From the NCBI GenBank assembly GCA_902521645.1, contig CABYSN010000011.1, positions 1 to 34,532 of the forward strand: a stretch of 34,532 nucleotides of DNA, given 5' to 3'. Positions 8,426 through 16,990 of the stretch are shown here, one piece after another (position 1 is the stretch's first letter; each line of letters begins with the position of its first letter). The translations under genes and the position numbers were made by a program. Under the pieces are notes generated by a model, which made no database searches, was not told the origin of the DNA, and saw only the letters and a program-made list of their open reading frames with translations. Source of the stretch: Planctomycetota bacterium (GTDB lineage: Bacteria > Planctomycetota > Phycisphaerae > Phycisphaerales > SM1A02).

Positions 8426-9027
8426 GCCTCCTCCTCCTCGTACTCGAGTTCCTCTTCCGGAACCTCTTCACCATCCTCGTACTCTTCGACGACCTCGTAT
8501 TCGTATTCCTCTTCGCCTTCCTCCTCATCACCTTCGTCGGTGTCGAGCTTGTCGGGGAGATCCTCTTCGATCGACTGAAGACCCAGCGCGGTGGCGATCA
8601 CGGCGTTCATGGTCTCCTCCCCCTTGTTGCCCTTCTCGCCACCCGCACGATCCATCCCCTGCTCCTTGGAGAAGAGGGTGAGCAGACCGAATCCGACGGG
8701 AATTTCATGTTCGAAGGAGATGTGGGCGAGCATCTGGGAAGTCGAATTGCAGATGTACTGATCATGCATGGTGTCGCCCTTGATGACACAGCCGAGCACG
8801 ACCACCCCGTCCAGATCCTTTCGGGCGAGCGCATCGGCGAGCACCACGAGTTCGAAGGCGCCCGGTGCGACGACCTCGTACAGATCATCCTCCTCTCCAC
8901 CTGCTTCGAGAAACGCGTCGATGGCCGCCTCCCGCATGCGCGCGGTGATCTCCTCGTGGTAGGCACTGGTCACCATGCCTATTCTGAGTCCGGTGGCGTC
9001 GATGTTCATTCGTGGAATGTCTCTCAT
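8422..9027 (-). CDS. ribH: 6,7-dimethyl-8-ribityllumazine synthase with long acidic C-terminal tail
   Basis: Lumazine synthase, the penultimate step of riboflavin synthesis. It condenses 5-amino-6-ribitylaminouracil with 3,4-dihydroxybutanone 4-phosphate, usually as a pentamer or 60-subunit shell. The catalytic core fills residues 1-150, with APGAFELV at 54-61, [14 protein letters not shown] at 78-91 (catalytic His88) and MDRAGG with Arg127, then GNKG. The substrate loop reads SAYHEE where many homologues have an F-N pair. Residues 153-201 are an added tail in which 30 of 49 residues are Asp or Glu, with several Tyr. The start at 9027 is chosen for GAGGAG 8 nt upstream. It overlaps nusB by TTGA. 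The tail is not part of the core fold, and its role is unknown. Confidence 0.93.
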   Translation of the reverse strand: MRDIPRMNIDATGLRIGMVTSAYHEEITARMREAAIDAFLEAGGEEDDLYEVVAPGAFELVVLADALARKDLDGVVVLGCVIKGDTMHDQYICNSTSQMLAHISFEHEIPVGFGLLTLFSKEQGMDRAGGEKGNKGEETMNAVIATALGLQSIEEDLPDKLDTDEGDEEEGEEEYEYEVVEEYEDGEEVPEEELEYEEEEA

Positions 9028-9052
9028 GATCGAATCTCCTCGGTGGCGCGGC

Positions 9053-9058
9053 ATCCTA
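9053..9058 (-). promoter_or_regulatory. -10-like TAGGAT for the ribH operon
   Basis: On the minus strand TAGGAT lies 25 nt before the ribH ATG. A start about 7 nt downstream would give a leader near 19 nt that carries the GAGGAG ribosome-binding site. It overlaps one arm of the inverted repeat at 9055-9078. No -35 element is evident. Confidence 0.4.
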
Positions 9059-9078
9059 GGGGATGCGCACCCCTTAGG
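9055..9078. promoter_or_regulatory. Inverted repeat between divergent ribH and UbiA-family genes
   Basis: A 24-bp near-palindrome centred between 9066 and 9067, with 10 of 12 positions pairing. The outer arms are CCTA/TAGG with GGGG/CCCC inside and a TGCGCA core. It lies in the 89-bp region between two divergent starts and overlaps the predicted ribH -10, so an operator for a dimeric repressor is plausible. It is too short for an FMN riboswitch. No known regulator site is recognised. Confidence 0.4.
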
Positions 9079-9103
9079 GGCGCTTGAAAGGTCCTGCAGT
9101 CGT

Positions 9104-9109
9104 TACTCT
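9104..9109 (+). promoter_or_regulatory. -10-like TACTCT, 7 nt before the UbiA-family start
   Basis: TACTCT, a 7-nt spacer, then ATG at 9117, with no SD between. TTGAAA at 9084-9089 resembles a -35 but is only 14 bp away. Fits a leaderless start. Confidence 0.4.
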
Positions 9110-9116
9110 ACCCATC

Positions 9117-10091
9117 ATGAGACGTTCACTCACGGCCAGGCTCTTCGGCACGGTCCAGCTTACCCGGCTGGCGATGGCGGTCGGTGCGGTCGGAGATGTC
9201 TGGTTCACCGTGCTTTTCACCAGAGAAAGCGGGATGTACCCCTATCTGAGCGTGACCAAGATGCCGCTCTGGGTGGCCCTGGCGCTCAGCGCGGTCATCG
9301 CGACCGGCCTGTTCACCTTCGGGGCCTCGCTGAACGACCTGCTCGATGCCCGGCATGACAGCACTTTTTCACCTGAAAAACCGATTCCCTCGGGAAGAAT
9401 CCGACCCGGGACCGCCGGGATCGTGATCACGACGGCGCTCATCATCGCGTTGCTGGCCGCTCTCCCCTTCGGAACCTGGGCGCTGGGATTCGCCTTGATG
9501 GTGGCTCTGGGAATCCTGTTCTACAACGTGGCGGGAAAACACGTCCCTGCGGTCGGCGTCGTCGCCATCGGCCTGGTGAGCGCGATGCACATGCTCATAC
9601 CCAATTACGAACTGACCTTCACCTTTCCTGTCTGGCTCACGATGACCCACGCGATGGTGATCAGCCTGCTGGTCCACATGATCGGTCGAAAACGACCCGC
9701 CCTGAGCCGTCGCTCCTTCACCAGCATCGGAGTGGCCTATCTCATCTGGTCGGTGATCATCCTGATGACCGGCTGGTATCAAGGCCATGAAATCGGCTGG
9801 TGGCCTTTGAACGGGTGGAGTGGGATCATCTGGCCCATTCTGGCGGTGGCCTCGTTCATCTGGATTTCCAGAATCAAGATCGCCCGTGGCGAGCCACGGC
9901 AGGCCACCGAGAAACTGACCCGATACGGTGCGATGTGGCAGAGCCTCTACGCTGCAAGCTGGCTTCTCGCCGCAGGCATGTACGGCGCCGCAATGCTGCT
10001 GCTGGGGCTGGCAGTCACCGGTTTCGTGGCGATGACCACCATGAAGGAACTGGGCGGGCTCGCCGCACACCCTCCACGCTACAAGGTCTGA
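9117..10091 (+). CDS. UbiA-family membrane prenyltransferase
   Basis: Polytopic membrane protein of 324 residues belonging to the UbiA superfamily, enzymes that transfer a polyprenyl group to an aromatic or other acceptor with Mg2+. The first signature NDLLDARHD at 73-81 matches NDxxDxxxD exactly, and KPIPSGRI at 88-95 is also typical. A second aspartate-rich motif is not clear: around FYNVAGKHVPAVG the usual acidic residues are missing. About eight hydrophobic helices are visible. The acceptor is unknown, and no quinone or haem gene is nearby. The start at 9117 is preferred over a TTG at 9084 because of the membrane topology and the -10-like TACTCT 7 nt upstream. lptD starts 39 nt downstream but has its own candidate promoter. 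Confidence 0.75.
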   Translation: MRRSLTARLFGTVQLTRLAMAVGAVGDVWFTVLFTRESGMYPYLSVTKMPLWVALALSAVIATGLFTFGASLNDLLDARHDSTFSPEKPIPSGRIRPGTAGIVITTALIIALLAALPFGTWALGFALMVALGILFYNVAGKHVPAVGVVAIGLVSAMHMLIPNYELTFTFPVWLTMTHAMVISLLVHMIGRKRPALSRRSFTSIGVAYLIWSVIILMTGWYQGHEIGWWPLNGWSGIIWPILAVASFIWISRIKIARGEPRQATEKLTRYGAMWQSLYAASWLLAAGMYGAAMLLLGLAVTGFVAMTTMKELGGLAAHPPRYKV

Positions 10092-10115
10092 CGATCATCT
10101 GATTTTCAACCGTTC

Positions 10116-10124
10116 TGGTACCAT
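10116..10124 (+). promoter_or_regulatory. Extended -10-like TGGTACCAT, 6 nt before the lptD start
   Basis: TG, one base, then TACCAT, followed by a 6-nt spacer and the GTG at 10131. The predicted transcript would begin at the start codon, and no SD is present. No -35 is visible. Confidence 0.45.
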
Positions 10125-10130
10125 TCTCGC

Positions 10131-13100
10131 GTGCAAGGATGCCCGAAAAGAACCTCATTCGGAAGACATGCCCTCACCCTTCTCGGTGGGTGCGCGCTCG
10201 CCCTCTGTCAGGCCGCCGGGGCACTGGCGCAGGAAGCCGAGACCGGCAAGAGGGTCACGGTGACCGGAGACAGGCTCGGCGGATTCATCCTGCCGATCGA
10301 ACCCATCACCTCCGACATCAGAGTGGTCGCCCAGCAGTGCTGGAGCTGGCAGGTCGATGACACCACGCGAATACAGTTGGAAGGTGACGTCCAGATCGAC
10401 GTCGGCGGGTATGCCTTCACCGCCGCAGAAGCCGTCGTCTGGCTCAATCGACTGCCGTCCGCGGACGGCCTGGTCAATCAACTCGCCGTGTACTTTCCGA
10501 GAGTCGAGGAACCGACCCGTCGCGCAGGGCTCGGCGTCACCGGTGATGACGTCCTGATCGTCGGCTCCTCCCGAGGGTCGGTCACGCTTTCGACCGCGAT
10601 CATCAATCGACAGCCACCTGAGATCAACACGCTGCTGAGACGCGGCGAGAAAAGACTTGCCAGATATCTCAGAGGTCTTCTGGTGGCTCCCCTGCCCGAG
10701 CTGAGTCCCAGACCTCAGGCGCTTGAAGCACCCGTACCGGTTCTGCCGACACCTGTCCCGGGCGCTTCGCCTGTGCTTCGTGACAGTGAAGCCGATGCGC
10801 TGGCTCGGTTGCCGAAGGAAGTCGAGCTTCCCACGCAACAGGTCGCTTCGATCGCGATCTTCCAGCCAAGTGGCATGGTTTCGTTCACGGCGAATGAGAT
10901 CCAGATCGACCAGGCCGAGGACACCATCATCGCCGATGGACGCTTTCTCATCGATTACGATCCGATGGGATCGAACGACGACTTCGCACCTCTTCAACTC
11001 AGCGCAGGCGGAGGGGTGATCTTCCTGCGAAAGGGCAGCGTTGCCGGCATGGGTGCCGGAGACCGGCAGATCTCGATAAACGACGTGGAGGGGATCTACC
11101 TCGAGGAGGAAGTGATCGCCACGGACGGACGCTACGACGTGCGTGCCAGAGCCGTCTACTACGACATCGCGAACGACCGGGCACTGATGCTCGACGCCCT
11201 GCTCAGAACCTACAACAGGCTCACCGGTGAGAAACCCGTGTTCGCCCGGGCGAAGGAGATGCGCCAGCTCTCCGCCGACGAGTGGGTCGCGGAGAAAGCC
11301 AGAATCTCCACCAGCAGCTTCATGGTCCCCCATCTGGCGATCGGTCTCGATCGGGTGACGATCTCCCGTCGACCGGCGGACGCCGAAGCACTTCGAGATG
11401 GCGGACCGGGTGGACAAGGCGAACGCATCACCTACATCGAAGGTGATGATCTCACCATTCAGGCCGGTGGCGTGCCATTCTTCTACTGGCCCGGATTCTC
11501 CGGTGAGATCGACGCACTCCCCTTCAAAAGCCTGAGACTCGGTTACGACGATGAATACGGCATGGAGATCGAGACGACGTGGAATCTGTTCACGCTTCTG
11601 GGCATCGAACCCCCGATCGATGACATGGAAGGCGATCTCCTGGTGGACGGATTCACCAAACGTGGAGCCGGAGTGGGACTCGAATTCAGAGCCGAAGGCA
11701 GGGACTACCGTGGTGAGTTCAAGGCCTACGGACTCTTCGACAGCGGTGGAGTCGACCGGACCAGCGCGGGTGTCTCGGTCGACGTCGAAGAGTCGTTTCG
11801 AGGCGAGGTGGAAGGCTCCTACAGCATCGCACTTTCGAACAACCTCACCCTGCGAGCCGAACTGGCCTGGATGAGCGATCCCACCTGGTCCAGCGCATGG
11901 CGCATCGATGACTTCGACAGCAGACTCGAATACATGAGCGGGATCTCGCTCGACTATCGAAGCAGGAACACCGAACTCACGCTCTCAACCAAGTATTCGA
12001 TGATCCCGTTCATCAGCAACAACTACATGATGGCCAGTCGGCCCTATTACGTGGACAAGGCACCGGAACTCGCCTACCGACGTTACGCCGACAGTCTCTT
12101 CGGCGATTCGGTCAGCTGGACCAGTGAATATTCGGCGAGCCTGATGAGACTCAAGGTCACCGACGGCACCCCGAATCAACTCGGTGTTCCGAATGCGGCA
12201 TTCGCCACCTTGAATCCTGATCAATCCATTCATGACCTGTATTACGGACAGGCGGGATACAACAGTGACTTCGTGACCCGGCTCGACACCCGTCAGGAAC
12301 TGAGTCTGCCGCTCGACTACGGGGCGACGAACGTGGTCCCCTACGTGTCCGCCAGAGCGACCGGATACCTCAAACAGAAATTCGAAAGCTACAACCCCGA
12401 TGCCAAGAACCTCAGATTCTTCGGAACGGCGGGTCTGAAGACCAACACCACGCTCATCCGATCATGGAACGACGTGAAGAACAGCACGTTCGATCTGGAC
12501 AGACTCCGTCAGGTGATCCGACCGTACGCGCACGCATGGGTGGGCGTCGACAGTCTCAATGACGGAGGACTCCCGGTCTACGACCAGGAGATCGAGGCCA
12601 TCAGTGGCGGCAGCGCGATCCGTGCCGGTGTCCGTCAGATCTTCCAGACCAAGCGCGGCGGTGGCGGCAGACGACGGTCCGTCGACTGGATCGACCTCGA
12701 CATGGGCGCACAGTTGAATGATGGTGCGGACGTCTTCACTCTGGCGGATGCACGGACCCCCTGGACCTACGCACAGAGTCCCAACCCAACCTGGGTCGAC
12801 TGGCGACCGGAACTCTCCCAATGGGGAAGTCACCTGTACGGAAATCTGAACTGGAATCTGAGCGACACCTTCTCCGTGGGCGGTTCGGCCAAGTATCTGG
12901 TGGACACCCTCACCGGCGTTCAGATACTCGCCGACGGATCACAGGTCCTGCAGGAGTACAACGGCTTGATGACCGGTTCACTGGGATTCCAGGTCGACCA
13001 TTCACCGGTCATGAGCACCTATCTGGAATATCGATACATCCAGGCAGGAGAGACCGAACTCCTGCAGGCGGGTCTGGCGTACAAGCTGGGCAGACGATAT

Positions 13101-13274
13101 CTGATCGGCTGCACGCCGCAGTACGACCTGCGGGCCGACGAGATGCGCGCGATCTCCGGCAGCATCACGCGTACGTTCAATGATTTCGATCTTCAGTTCG
13201 AGGCGGGGTACGACGTGATCCGGGATTCCCCTTCGGTCAGCCTGCGATTCGGACTTCCCGCCGGCGGCGGGTGA
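10131..13274 (+). CDS. lptD: LptD/OstA-like outer-membrane LPS-assembly protein
   Basis: A 1047-residue outer-membrane protein resembling LptD, the beta-barrel that inserts lipopolysaccharide into the outer leaflet. A signal peptide ends near ALAQE (about residue 35). An N-terminal periplasmic part with OstA/LptA-like beta-jellyroll repeats runs to about residue 430; note IQLEGDVQIDVGGYAFTAAE. At about 446-457 GVPFFYWPGFSG and the following LPFKSLRLGYDDEYGMEIET match the LptD stretch that leads into the barrel. The remainder alternates short beta strands to the C-terminus. The four Cys that form E. coli LptD disulphides are not preserved in pattern, and the protein is longer than typical proteobacterial LptD. 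The start is a GTG with an extended -10-like element 6 nt upstream. It ends 18 bp from convergent ruvB. Confidence 0.8.
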   Translation: MQGCPKRTSFGRHALTLLGGCALALCQAAGALAQEAETGKRVTVTGDRLGGFILPIEPITSDIRVVAQQCWSWQVDDTTRIQLEGDVQIDVGGYAFTAAEAVVWLNRLPSADGLVNQLAVYFPRVEEPTRRAGLGVTGDDVLIVGSSRGSVTLSTAIINRQPPEINTLLRRGEKRLARYLRGLLVAPLPELSPRPQALEAPVPVLPTPVPGASPVLRDSEADALARLPKEVELPTQQVASIAIFQPSGMVSFTANEIQIDQAEDTIIADGRFLIDYDPMGSNDDFAPLQLSAGGGVIFLRKGSVAGMGAGDRQISINDVEGIYLEEEVIATDGRYDVRARAVYYDIANDRALMLDALLRTYNRLTGEKPVFARAKEMRQLSADEWVAEKARISTSSFMVPHLAIGLDRVTISRRPADAEALRDGGPGGQGERITYIEGDDLTIQAGGVPFFYWPGFSGEIDALPFKSLRLGYDDEYGMEIETTWNLFTLLGIEPPIDDMEGDLLVDGFTKRGAGVGLEFRAEGRDYRGEFKAYGLFDSGGVDRTSAGVSVDVEESFRGEVEGSYSIALSNNLTLRAELAWMSDPTWSSAWRIDDFDSRLEYMSGISLDYRSRNTELTLSTKYSMIPFISNNYMMASRPYYVDKAPELAYRRYADSLFGDSVSWTSEYSASLMRLKVTDGTPNQLGVPNAAFATLNPDQSIHDLYYGQAGYNSDFVTRLDTRQELSLPLDYGATNVVPYVSARATGYLKQKFESYNPDAKNLRFFGTAGLKTNTTLIRSWNDVKNSTFDLDRLRQVIRPYAHAWVGVDSLNDGGLPVYDQEIEAISGGSAIRAGVRQIFQTKRGGGGRRRSVDWIDLDMGAQLNDGADVFTLADARTPWTYAQSPNPTWVDWRPELSQWGSHLYGNLNWNLSDTFSVGGSAKYLVDTLTGVQILADGSQVLQEYNGLMTGSLGFQVDHSPVMSTYLEYRYIQAGETELLQAGLAYKLGRRYLIGCTPQYDLRADEMRAISGSITRTFNDFDLQFEAGYDVIRDSPSVSLRFGLPAGGG

Positions 13275-13292
13275 CCTTCGGGGAGACGACAA

Positions 13293-14330
13293 TCAGTCGA
13301 AGAGATCTCTTGGAGCCGACGCGCCCAGCAGTTCATAGCCGCTTGCGGTGAGACATCGACCCTGTCGGGTGCGAGCCAGAAAACCGGATTGCAGCAGATA
13401 GGGTTCGACCACGTCCTCGAGCGTCGATGCATCATCGCCCATCGTCGCGGCGATCGCTTCCAGTCCGACGGGACCACCGCCATAGGTCTCGAGGATCGAC
13501 CGGAGGTACTTCCGATCCAACTCGTCCAGGCCGTGATCATCGACCCCCTCGAGAGCGAGTGCCTCGACGACGACCTTTCCGGTGACCTTCCCACTGGCGC
13601 GAACCTGCGCGAAATCCCTGACACGTCGAAGAAGACGCAGTGCGACACGTGGCGTGCCACGGCTTCGAACCGCGATCTCCTTGAGTGCGTCGGCGGAGAC
13701 ATCGGACATCGAAAGCTTCTCGGCGGCACGTTGCAGAATGACGAGCAGCTCGTCGGTGCCGTAGTAGTCGAGGTGATGCGAGATCCCGAAACGGCTTCGA
13801 AGCGGCTGCGTCAGCAGACCGGCTCTGGTGGTCGCACCGATGAGGGTGAATGGTTTCAACCCGACCGTGATGACCTTCGCATGCATGCCGCTGTCGACGG
13901 TGAAGTCGACCTTGAAGTCCTCCATCGCGGGATAGATGTACTCCTCCACCGCCGCAGGCATGCGGTGGATCTCGTCGATGAAGAGGACGTCACCTTCGGA
14001 CATCCGGGTGAGCGTTCCGATGAGATCACCCGCCTTCGAAAGAGCGGGACCACTGGTGGTGTAGAGACGGGTCCCCATCTCGGTCGCGATCACGTGGGCG
14101 AGCGTGGTCTTGCCGAGCCCGGGAGGCCCGTGCAGCAGAACATGCTCCATCGTGTCCTTGCGCTGCCTGACCGCTTCGAGTGCGATCGACAATCGTTCGA
14201 CGAGATCCGGCTGACCGACATACTCCGACATTCGAACCGGACGAAGCGCTGGCCCATCCTCGGTTCGAACCGGGGTGGGTTCACGGTCCGTGGACTGCTG
14301 TTCGGGAGTGACGACTCGATCTCGTGCCAT
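13293..14330 (-). CDS. ruvB: RuvB, Holliday junction branch-migration ATPase
   Basis: AAA+ motor that forms hexamers around DNA and, with RuvA, drives branch migration of Holliday junctions during recombination and repair. The 345-residue protein has GPPGLGKTT at 68-76 (Walker A), VLFIDEIHR at 115-123 (Walker B with D119 and E120), the sensor and arginine-finger stretch GATTRAGLL, and a C-terminal winged helix ending near RQGRCLTASGYELLG. Length is normal. The gene stands apart from ruvA and ruvC, which are not in the window. The ATG at 14330 lacks a properly spaced SD and has GATGAT 6 nt upstream, so it may be leaderless. Confidence 0.96.
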   Translation of the reverse strand: MARDRVVTPEQQSTDREPTPVRTEDGPALRPVRMSEYVGQPDLVERLSIALEAVRQRKDTMEHVLLHGPPGLGKTTLAHVIATEMGTRLYTTSGPALSKAGDLIGTLTRMSEGDVLFIDEIHRMPAAVEEYIYPAMEDFKVDFTVDSGMHAKVITVGLKPFTLIGATTRAGLLTQPLRSRFGISHHLDYYGTDELLVILQRAAEKLSMSDVSADALKEIAVRSRGTPRVALRLLRRVRDFAQVRASGKVTGKVVVEALALEGVDDHGLDELDRKYLRSILETYGGGPVGLEAIAATMGDDASTLEDVVEPYLLQSGFLARTRQGRCLTASGYELLGASAPRDLFD

Positions 14331-14336
14331 GTCCCT

Positions 14337-14342
14337 ATCATC
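14337..14342 (-). promoter_or_regulatory. -10-like GATGAT, 6 nt before the ruvB start
   Basis: Minus-strand GATGAT, spacer AGGGAC, then ATG. It fits the leaderless pattern seen elsewhere but is weaker because the first base is G. The AGGG in the spacer is too close to the ATG to act as a normal SD. Confidence 0.3.
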
Positions 14343-14428
14343 GGCTCCGGATGGAATTCAACAACCGAAACCGTCGACCAGACTCGATTTTTCAGAAAGA
14401 TCCATCGAATGCGCCACTCGAGCGCGCG

Positions 14429-15529
14429 TCAGGGCTCGAGCGCCTGAAGCCGTGAGATGCGGTCGGAAAGGGGTGGGTGCGTCGAAAATGCGGTTGAAAT
14501 GTCGTGTCGTCCACCACGAACCGCCTTCTTGAGCGGGTTGACGATGAAGAGCGGTGCCGTGGACTGCCCGACATGCTGGAGGGGCTGCCGCTGGGCGCCC
14601 AGTTTCTTCAAGGCACCGACCAGACCTTGTGGATAGCGCGTCAACTCGACCGCACCGGCATCGGCGAGATACTCACGCTGACGACTCATCGCGAAGCGCA
14701 CCATGACCGCACAGATCGGAGCCAGAATCGCGAAGACCACCGCGACCACCACGATCACGATCGCGAGCGGGTTCGCACCCCCACCGCCGCCGCGGTTGCT
14801 TCGCCCTCCACCACCACCGAAGAGCGCACTGTAGAAGGCGACTCGAGTGCCCGCATCAGCGGCGAAGATGATGATCCCCGCGAGGGTGGCCATGAGCATG
14901 CCGAGACGGATGTCGTAGTGACGGATGTGGCTGATTTCGTGCGCCATGACTCCTGCGAGTTCATCCCGATTCAGATTCGCTCTCAATCCGGTGGTGATCG
15001 CGACGACGCCGTGCGCTGGATCCCGCCCGGTGGCGAACGCGTTCATGCCGGAATCGGAGATGAGATAGACACCGGGCATCGGGATCCCCGCGGCGATCGA
15101 AAGTTCCTCGACCACGTTGAAGAGCTGGGGATCGTCCGATTTCTGGATCTGCTTCGCACCGGTCATTCGAAGGATCGCGTTGGAACCACTGAACCAGCTC
15201 CAAAGAGTCGCGAAGAACGCGATGACCATTCCGATGACGCCTCCGGCGACGAGACCCGCGACCACGGTCCCGGTCAGGAGTCCGGTCGATTCGTAGCCTC
15301 CGTTCGGCGAGGCCTGGGAACTCCCTCCCCAGGCGGCGAGAATCGCACCGACAGAGGCACCGAAGAGAGTGATCAGCAGGAACATGACCACGACGATCAA
15401 GGCACTGTTGCGCTTGTTCCGGGCGATCAGATCGGTGTAGGTGACATTGAGAGGAAACCCCTTGAGGGGTTCACGTTCTTCATGGACCGCACGATTGGCG
15501 GGATCGGCGATCGGTTCGGTCTTCGACAT
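14429..15529 (-). CDS. HtpX-like M48 zinc metalloprotease
   Basis: Membrane-bound peptidase of family M48 (HtpX type), implicated in quality control of membrane proteins. Of 366 residues, hydrophobic helices occur at about 42-67 and 84-112. The zinc site HEISH is at 197-201, followed by RHYDIR. Two further helices flank a Gly-rich loop of about ten Gly (FGGGGGRSNRGGGGG), and REYLADAGAVELT carries the third metal ligand region. It ends in a THPPLSDRI block typical of the family. It lies 55 nt downstream of lemA on the same strand; lemA and htpX are neighbours in many bacteria. No good SD precedes the ATG at 15529, but family alignment supports this start region. Confidence 0.9.
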   Translation of the reverse strand: MSKTEPIADPANRAVHEEREPLKGFPLNVTYTDLIARNKRNSALIVVVMFLLITLFGASVGAILAAWGGSSQASPNGGYESTGLLTGTVVAGLVAGGVIGMVIAFFATLWSWFSGSNAILRMTGAKQIQKSDDPQLFNVVEELSIAAGIPMPGVYLISDSGMNAFATGRDPAHGVVAITTGLRANLNRDELAGVMAHEISHIRHYDIRLGMLMATLAGIIIFAADAGTRVAFYSALFGGGGGRSNRGGGGGANPLAIVIVVVAVVFAILAPICAVMVRFAMSRQREYLADAGAVELTRYPQGLVGALKKLGAQRQPLQHVGQSTAPLFIVNPLKKAVRGGRHDISTAFSTHPPLSDRISRLQALEP

Positions 15530-15584
15530 GACTCAGGCAACCCGTTGAAGGATGTGTGCACGAAACGAGAGGGATCCTCGGTGG

Positions 15585-16148
15585 TCAGAACTTGACCTGG
15601 GTGGGCTCGCGCTCCTCGGCCGATTCGACTTCGAAGAGATCACGGTCTTGGAAGTTGAACATGTTCGCGACGATGTTCGTGGGCACCGTCTGCAGTTTCT
15701 CGTTGTAGTTCGCGGTCATTCGGTTGTAGTTGGTCCGCGAGAAACCGATCTTGTTCTCGGTGCTCGTCAACTCCTCCTGAAGCTGGAGGAAGTTCTGGTT
15801 GGCCTTGAGATCGGGATAGGACTCGGAGAGTGCGAAGAGCTTGCCGAGCGCGGAGGAGAGCATGCCTTCGGCCTGTCCGGTCGCACCGACACCATCGGCG
15901 CTCACCGCACTGTTTCGGGCCTGGATCACGTTCTCCAGGGTCTCCTTCTCATGCGCCGCATACCCCTTCACGGTCTCGACCAGATTCGGAATGAGATCAT
16001 GACGACGCTTCAATTGCACATCGATGTCGGACCATGCGGTTTCGGAACCGATCCGGGCACGAACCAGGCCGTTGTACATCCCGAAGAACCACACCGCGAT
16101 GAACAGGATGATGACGACCAGAATGAGTGGAATCAGAACAAAACCCAT
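15585..16148 (-). CDS. lemA: LemA family membrane protein
   Basis: A 187-residue LemA-family protein, inner-membrane anchored by one N-terminal helix (about residues 4-24) with a helical soluble domain. The diagnostic stretch YNGLVRARIGSETAWSDIDV is followed by QLKRRHDLIPNLVETVKGYA and ENVIQARN, all family hallmarks. The biochemical role is undefined, although LemA is widely encoded next to M48 peptidases and may act with them. Here it is the upstream gene of a lemA-htpX pair. The ATG at 16148 is supported by AAGGAG 7 nt upstream. A 90-bp gap separates it from the HAD gene on the same strand, so a separate promoter is likely, but no element is convincing. Confidence 0.92.
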   Translation of the reverse strand: MGFVLIPLILVVIILFIAVWFFGMYNGLVRARIGSETAWSDIDVQLKRRHDLIPNLVETVKGYAAHEKETLENVIQARNSAVSADGVGATGQAEGMLSSALGKLFALSESYPDLKANQNFLQLQEELTSTENKIGFSRTNYNRMTANYNEKLQTVPTNIVANMFNFQDRDLFEVESAEEREPTQVKF

Positions 16149-16238
16149 GACGAAGCTCCTTATGGCTGCGATCGACCGGAAAAGTACGCTCTACAGGATC
16201 CCACGAGATCGCCTGGAGAGCAACCACACCTGAGGAAC

Positions 16239-16928
16239 TCAGATCAGGGATTCGGACAATGCCACGAAGAGGTCATCCTGACCCAGGAAGTCCGGAAAGA
16301 CATGATTCGCCCCGGCTTCGCGCAGCAGAAGCTCACGGTCCCCGCTCGCGATGCCCACGAAACCGATCCCGAGATTGCGAGCGGCAGTGAGATCCCACAG
16401 GCCATCCCCGATGTAGACGACGTCCGTGTCATCGGTGATGCCGATTCCGGATTCGAGCGTCCTGGAACGGGCGATCTCGATGATCTCCGATCGAGGATGC
16501 GCATCGCAGGCGAAGGCGGAAGGGATCGACCGATGTTCGATGCCGCAGCAGTCGAGCTTGAATCGAGCGGATGCGGTCCAGCCACCTGTCGCGATGGCGA
16601 CTCCATAACCCTCGGAGACGAGTCGGGTGATGAATTCACTCGCACCCGGAGTCTGTTTCATCCGGTCCGGTGCGCTTTCATGCGCCTCCTCGAGGATCGC
16701 GACGAAACGATCCCGAAGCTCGTCGATATCCTCTCGCCCCGCTTCGACGCCACGAGCCTGCTTGAGAAGATGGCTTGCGATCGATTCGTCCGTCGAATGC
16801 GGATAGTCGTTCCAGTCGGTGGACATGGATTCGATTCCGAGCACTTCCCTGGCCGCAAGTCGCCAGCAGTCGTCATCCAGCTGGGAAGTGCGGCAGAGGG
16901 TTCCGTCGATGTCGAATATCACAAGCAT
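16239..16928 (-). CDS. HAD-superfamily phosphatase
   Basis: A 229-residue haloacid-dehalogenase-type hydrolase, probably acting on a small phosphorylated metabolite. Motif I is FDIDGT (nucleophile D6, acid/base D8). Motif II is ATGG near residue 114, a Lys/Arg region follows, and motif IV is YIGDGLWDLTAARN. A helical cap lies between motifs I and II, as in phosphoglycolate-phosphatase-like enzymes. The substrate cannot be told from the sequence. It is divergent from galactokinase with 62 bp between starts, so a sugar phosphate is possible but unproven. Its ATG lacks a good SD. Confidence 0.8.
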   Translation of the reverse strand: MLVIFDIDGTLCRTSQLDDDCWRLAAREVLGIESMSTDWNDYPHSTDESIASHLLKQARGVEAGREDIDELRDRFVAILEEAHESAPDRMKQTPGASEFITRLVSEGYGVAIATGGWTASARFKLDCCGIEHRSIPSAFACDAHPRSEIIEIARSRTLESGIGITDDTDVVYIGDGLWDLTAARNLGIGFVGIASGDRELLLREAGANHVFPDFLGQDDLFVALSESLI

Positions 16929-16974
16929 GGCAGCAACTCTTGAAGAGGGAGGAACGATGATTCGGTGAACACGA

Positions 16975-16980
16975 TAGTCT
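16975..16980 (+). promoter_or_regulatory. -10-like TAGTCT upstream of galactokinase
   Basis: TAGTCT ends 10 nt before the ATG at 16991. A normal start would leave a leader of only a few bases and no room for an SD, close to the leaderless arrangement elsewhere. No -35 is seen. Confidence 0.3.
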
Positions 16981-16990
16981 GGTGGGCGCC

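Noticed and set aside
8401-8520. CTC/TCC-rich repeat that could be a simple-sequence or regulatory element
   Set aside because: It is the coding sequence of the acidic RibH tail (Glu codons on the minus strand), not a separate repeat.
9028-9116. FMN riboswitch upstream of ribH
   Set aside because: The whole divergent gap is 89 bp, shorter than the RFN element, and none of its conserved blocks is seen.
10155-11417. Minus-strand open frame of about 420 codons opposite lptD
   Set aside because: No motif, antisense to the conserved N-terminal half of lptD.
15552-16943. Plus-strand open frame of about 460 codons opposite lemA and the HAD gene
   Set aside because: Spans two real minus-strand genes and their gap, has no domain and no ribosome-binding site.
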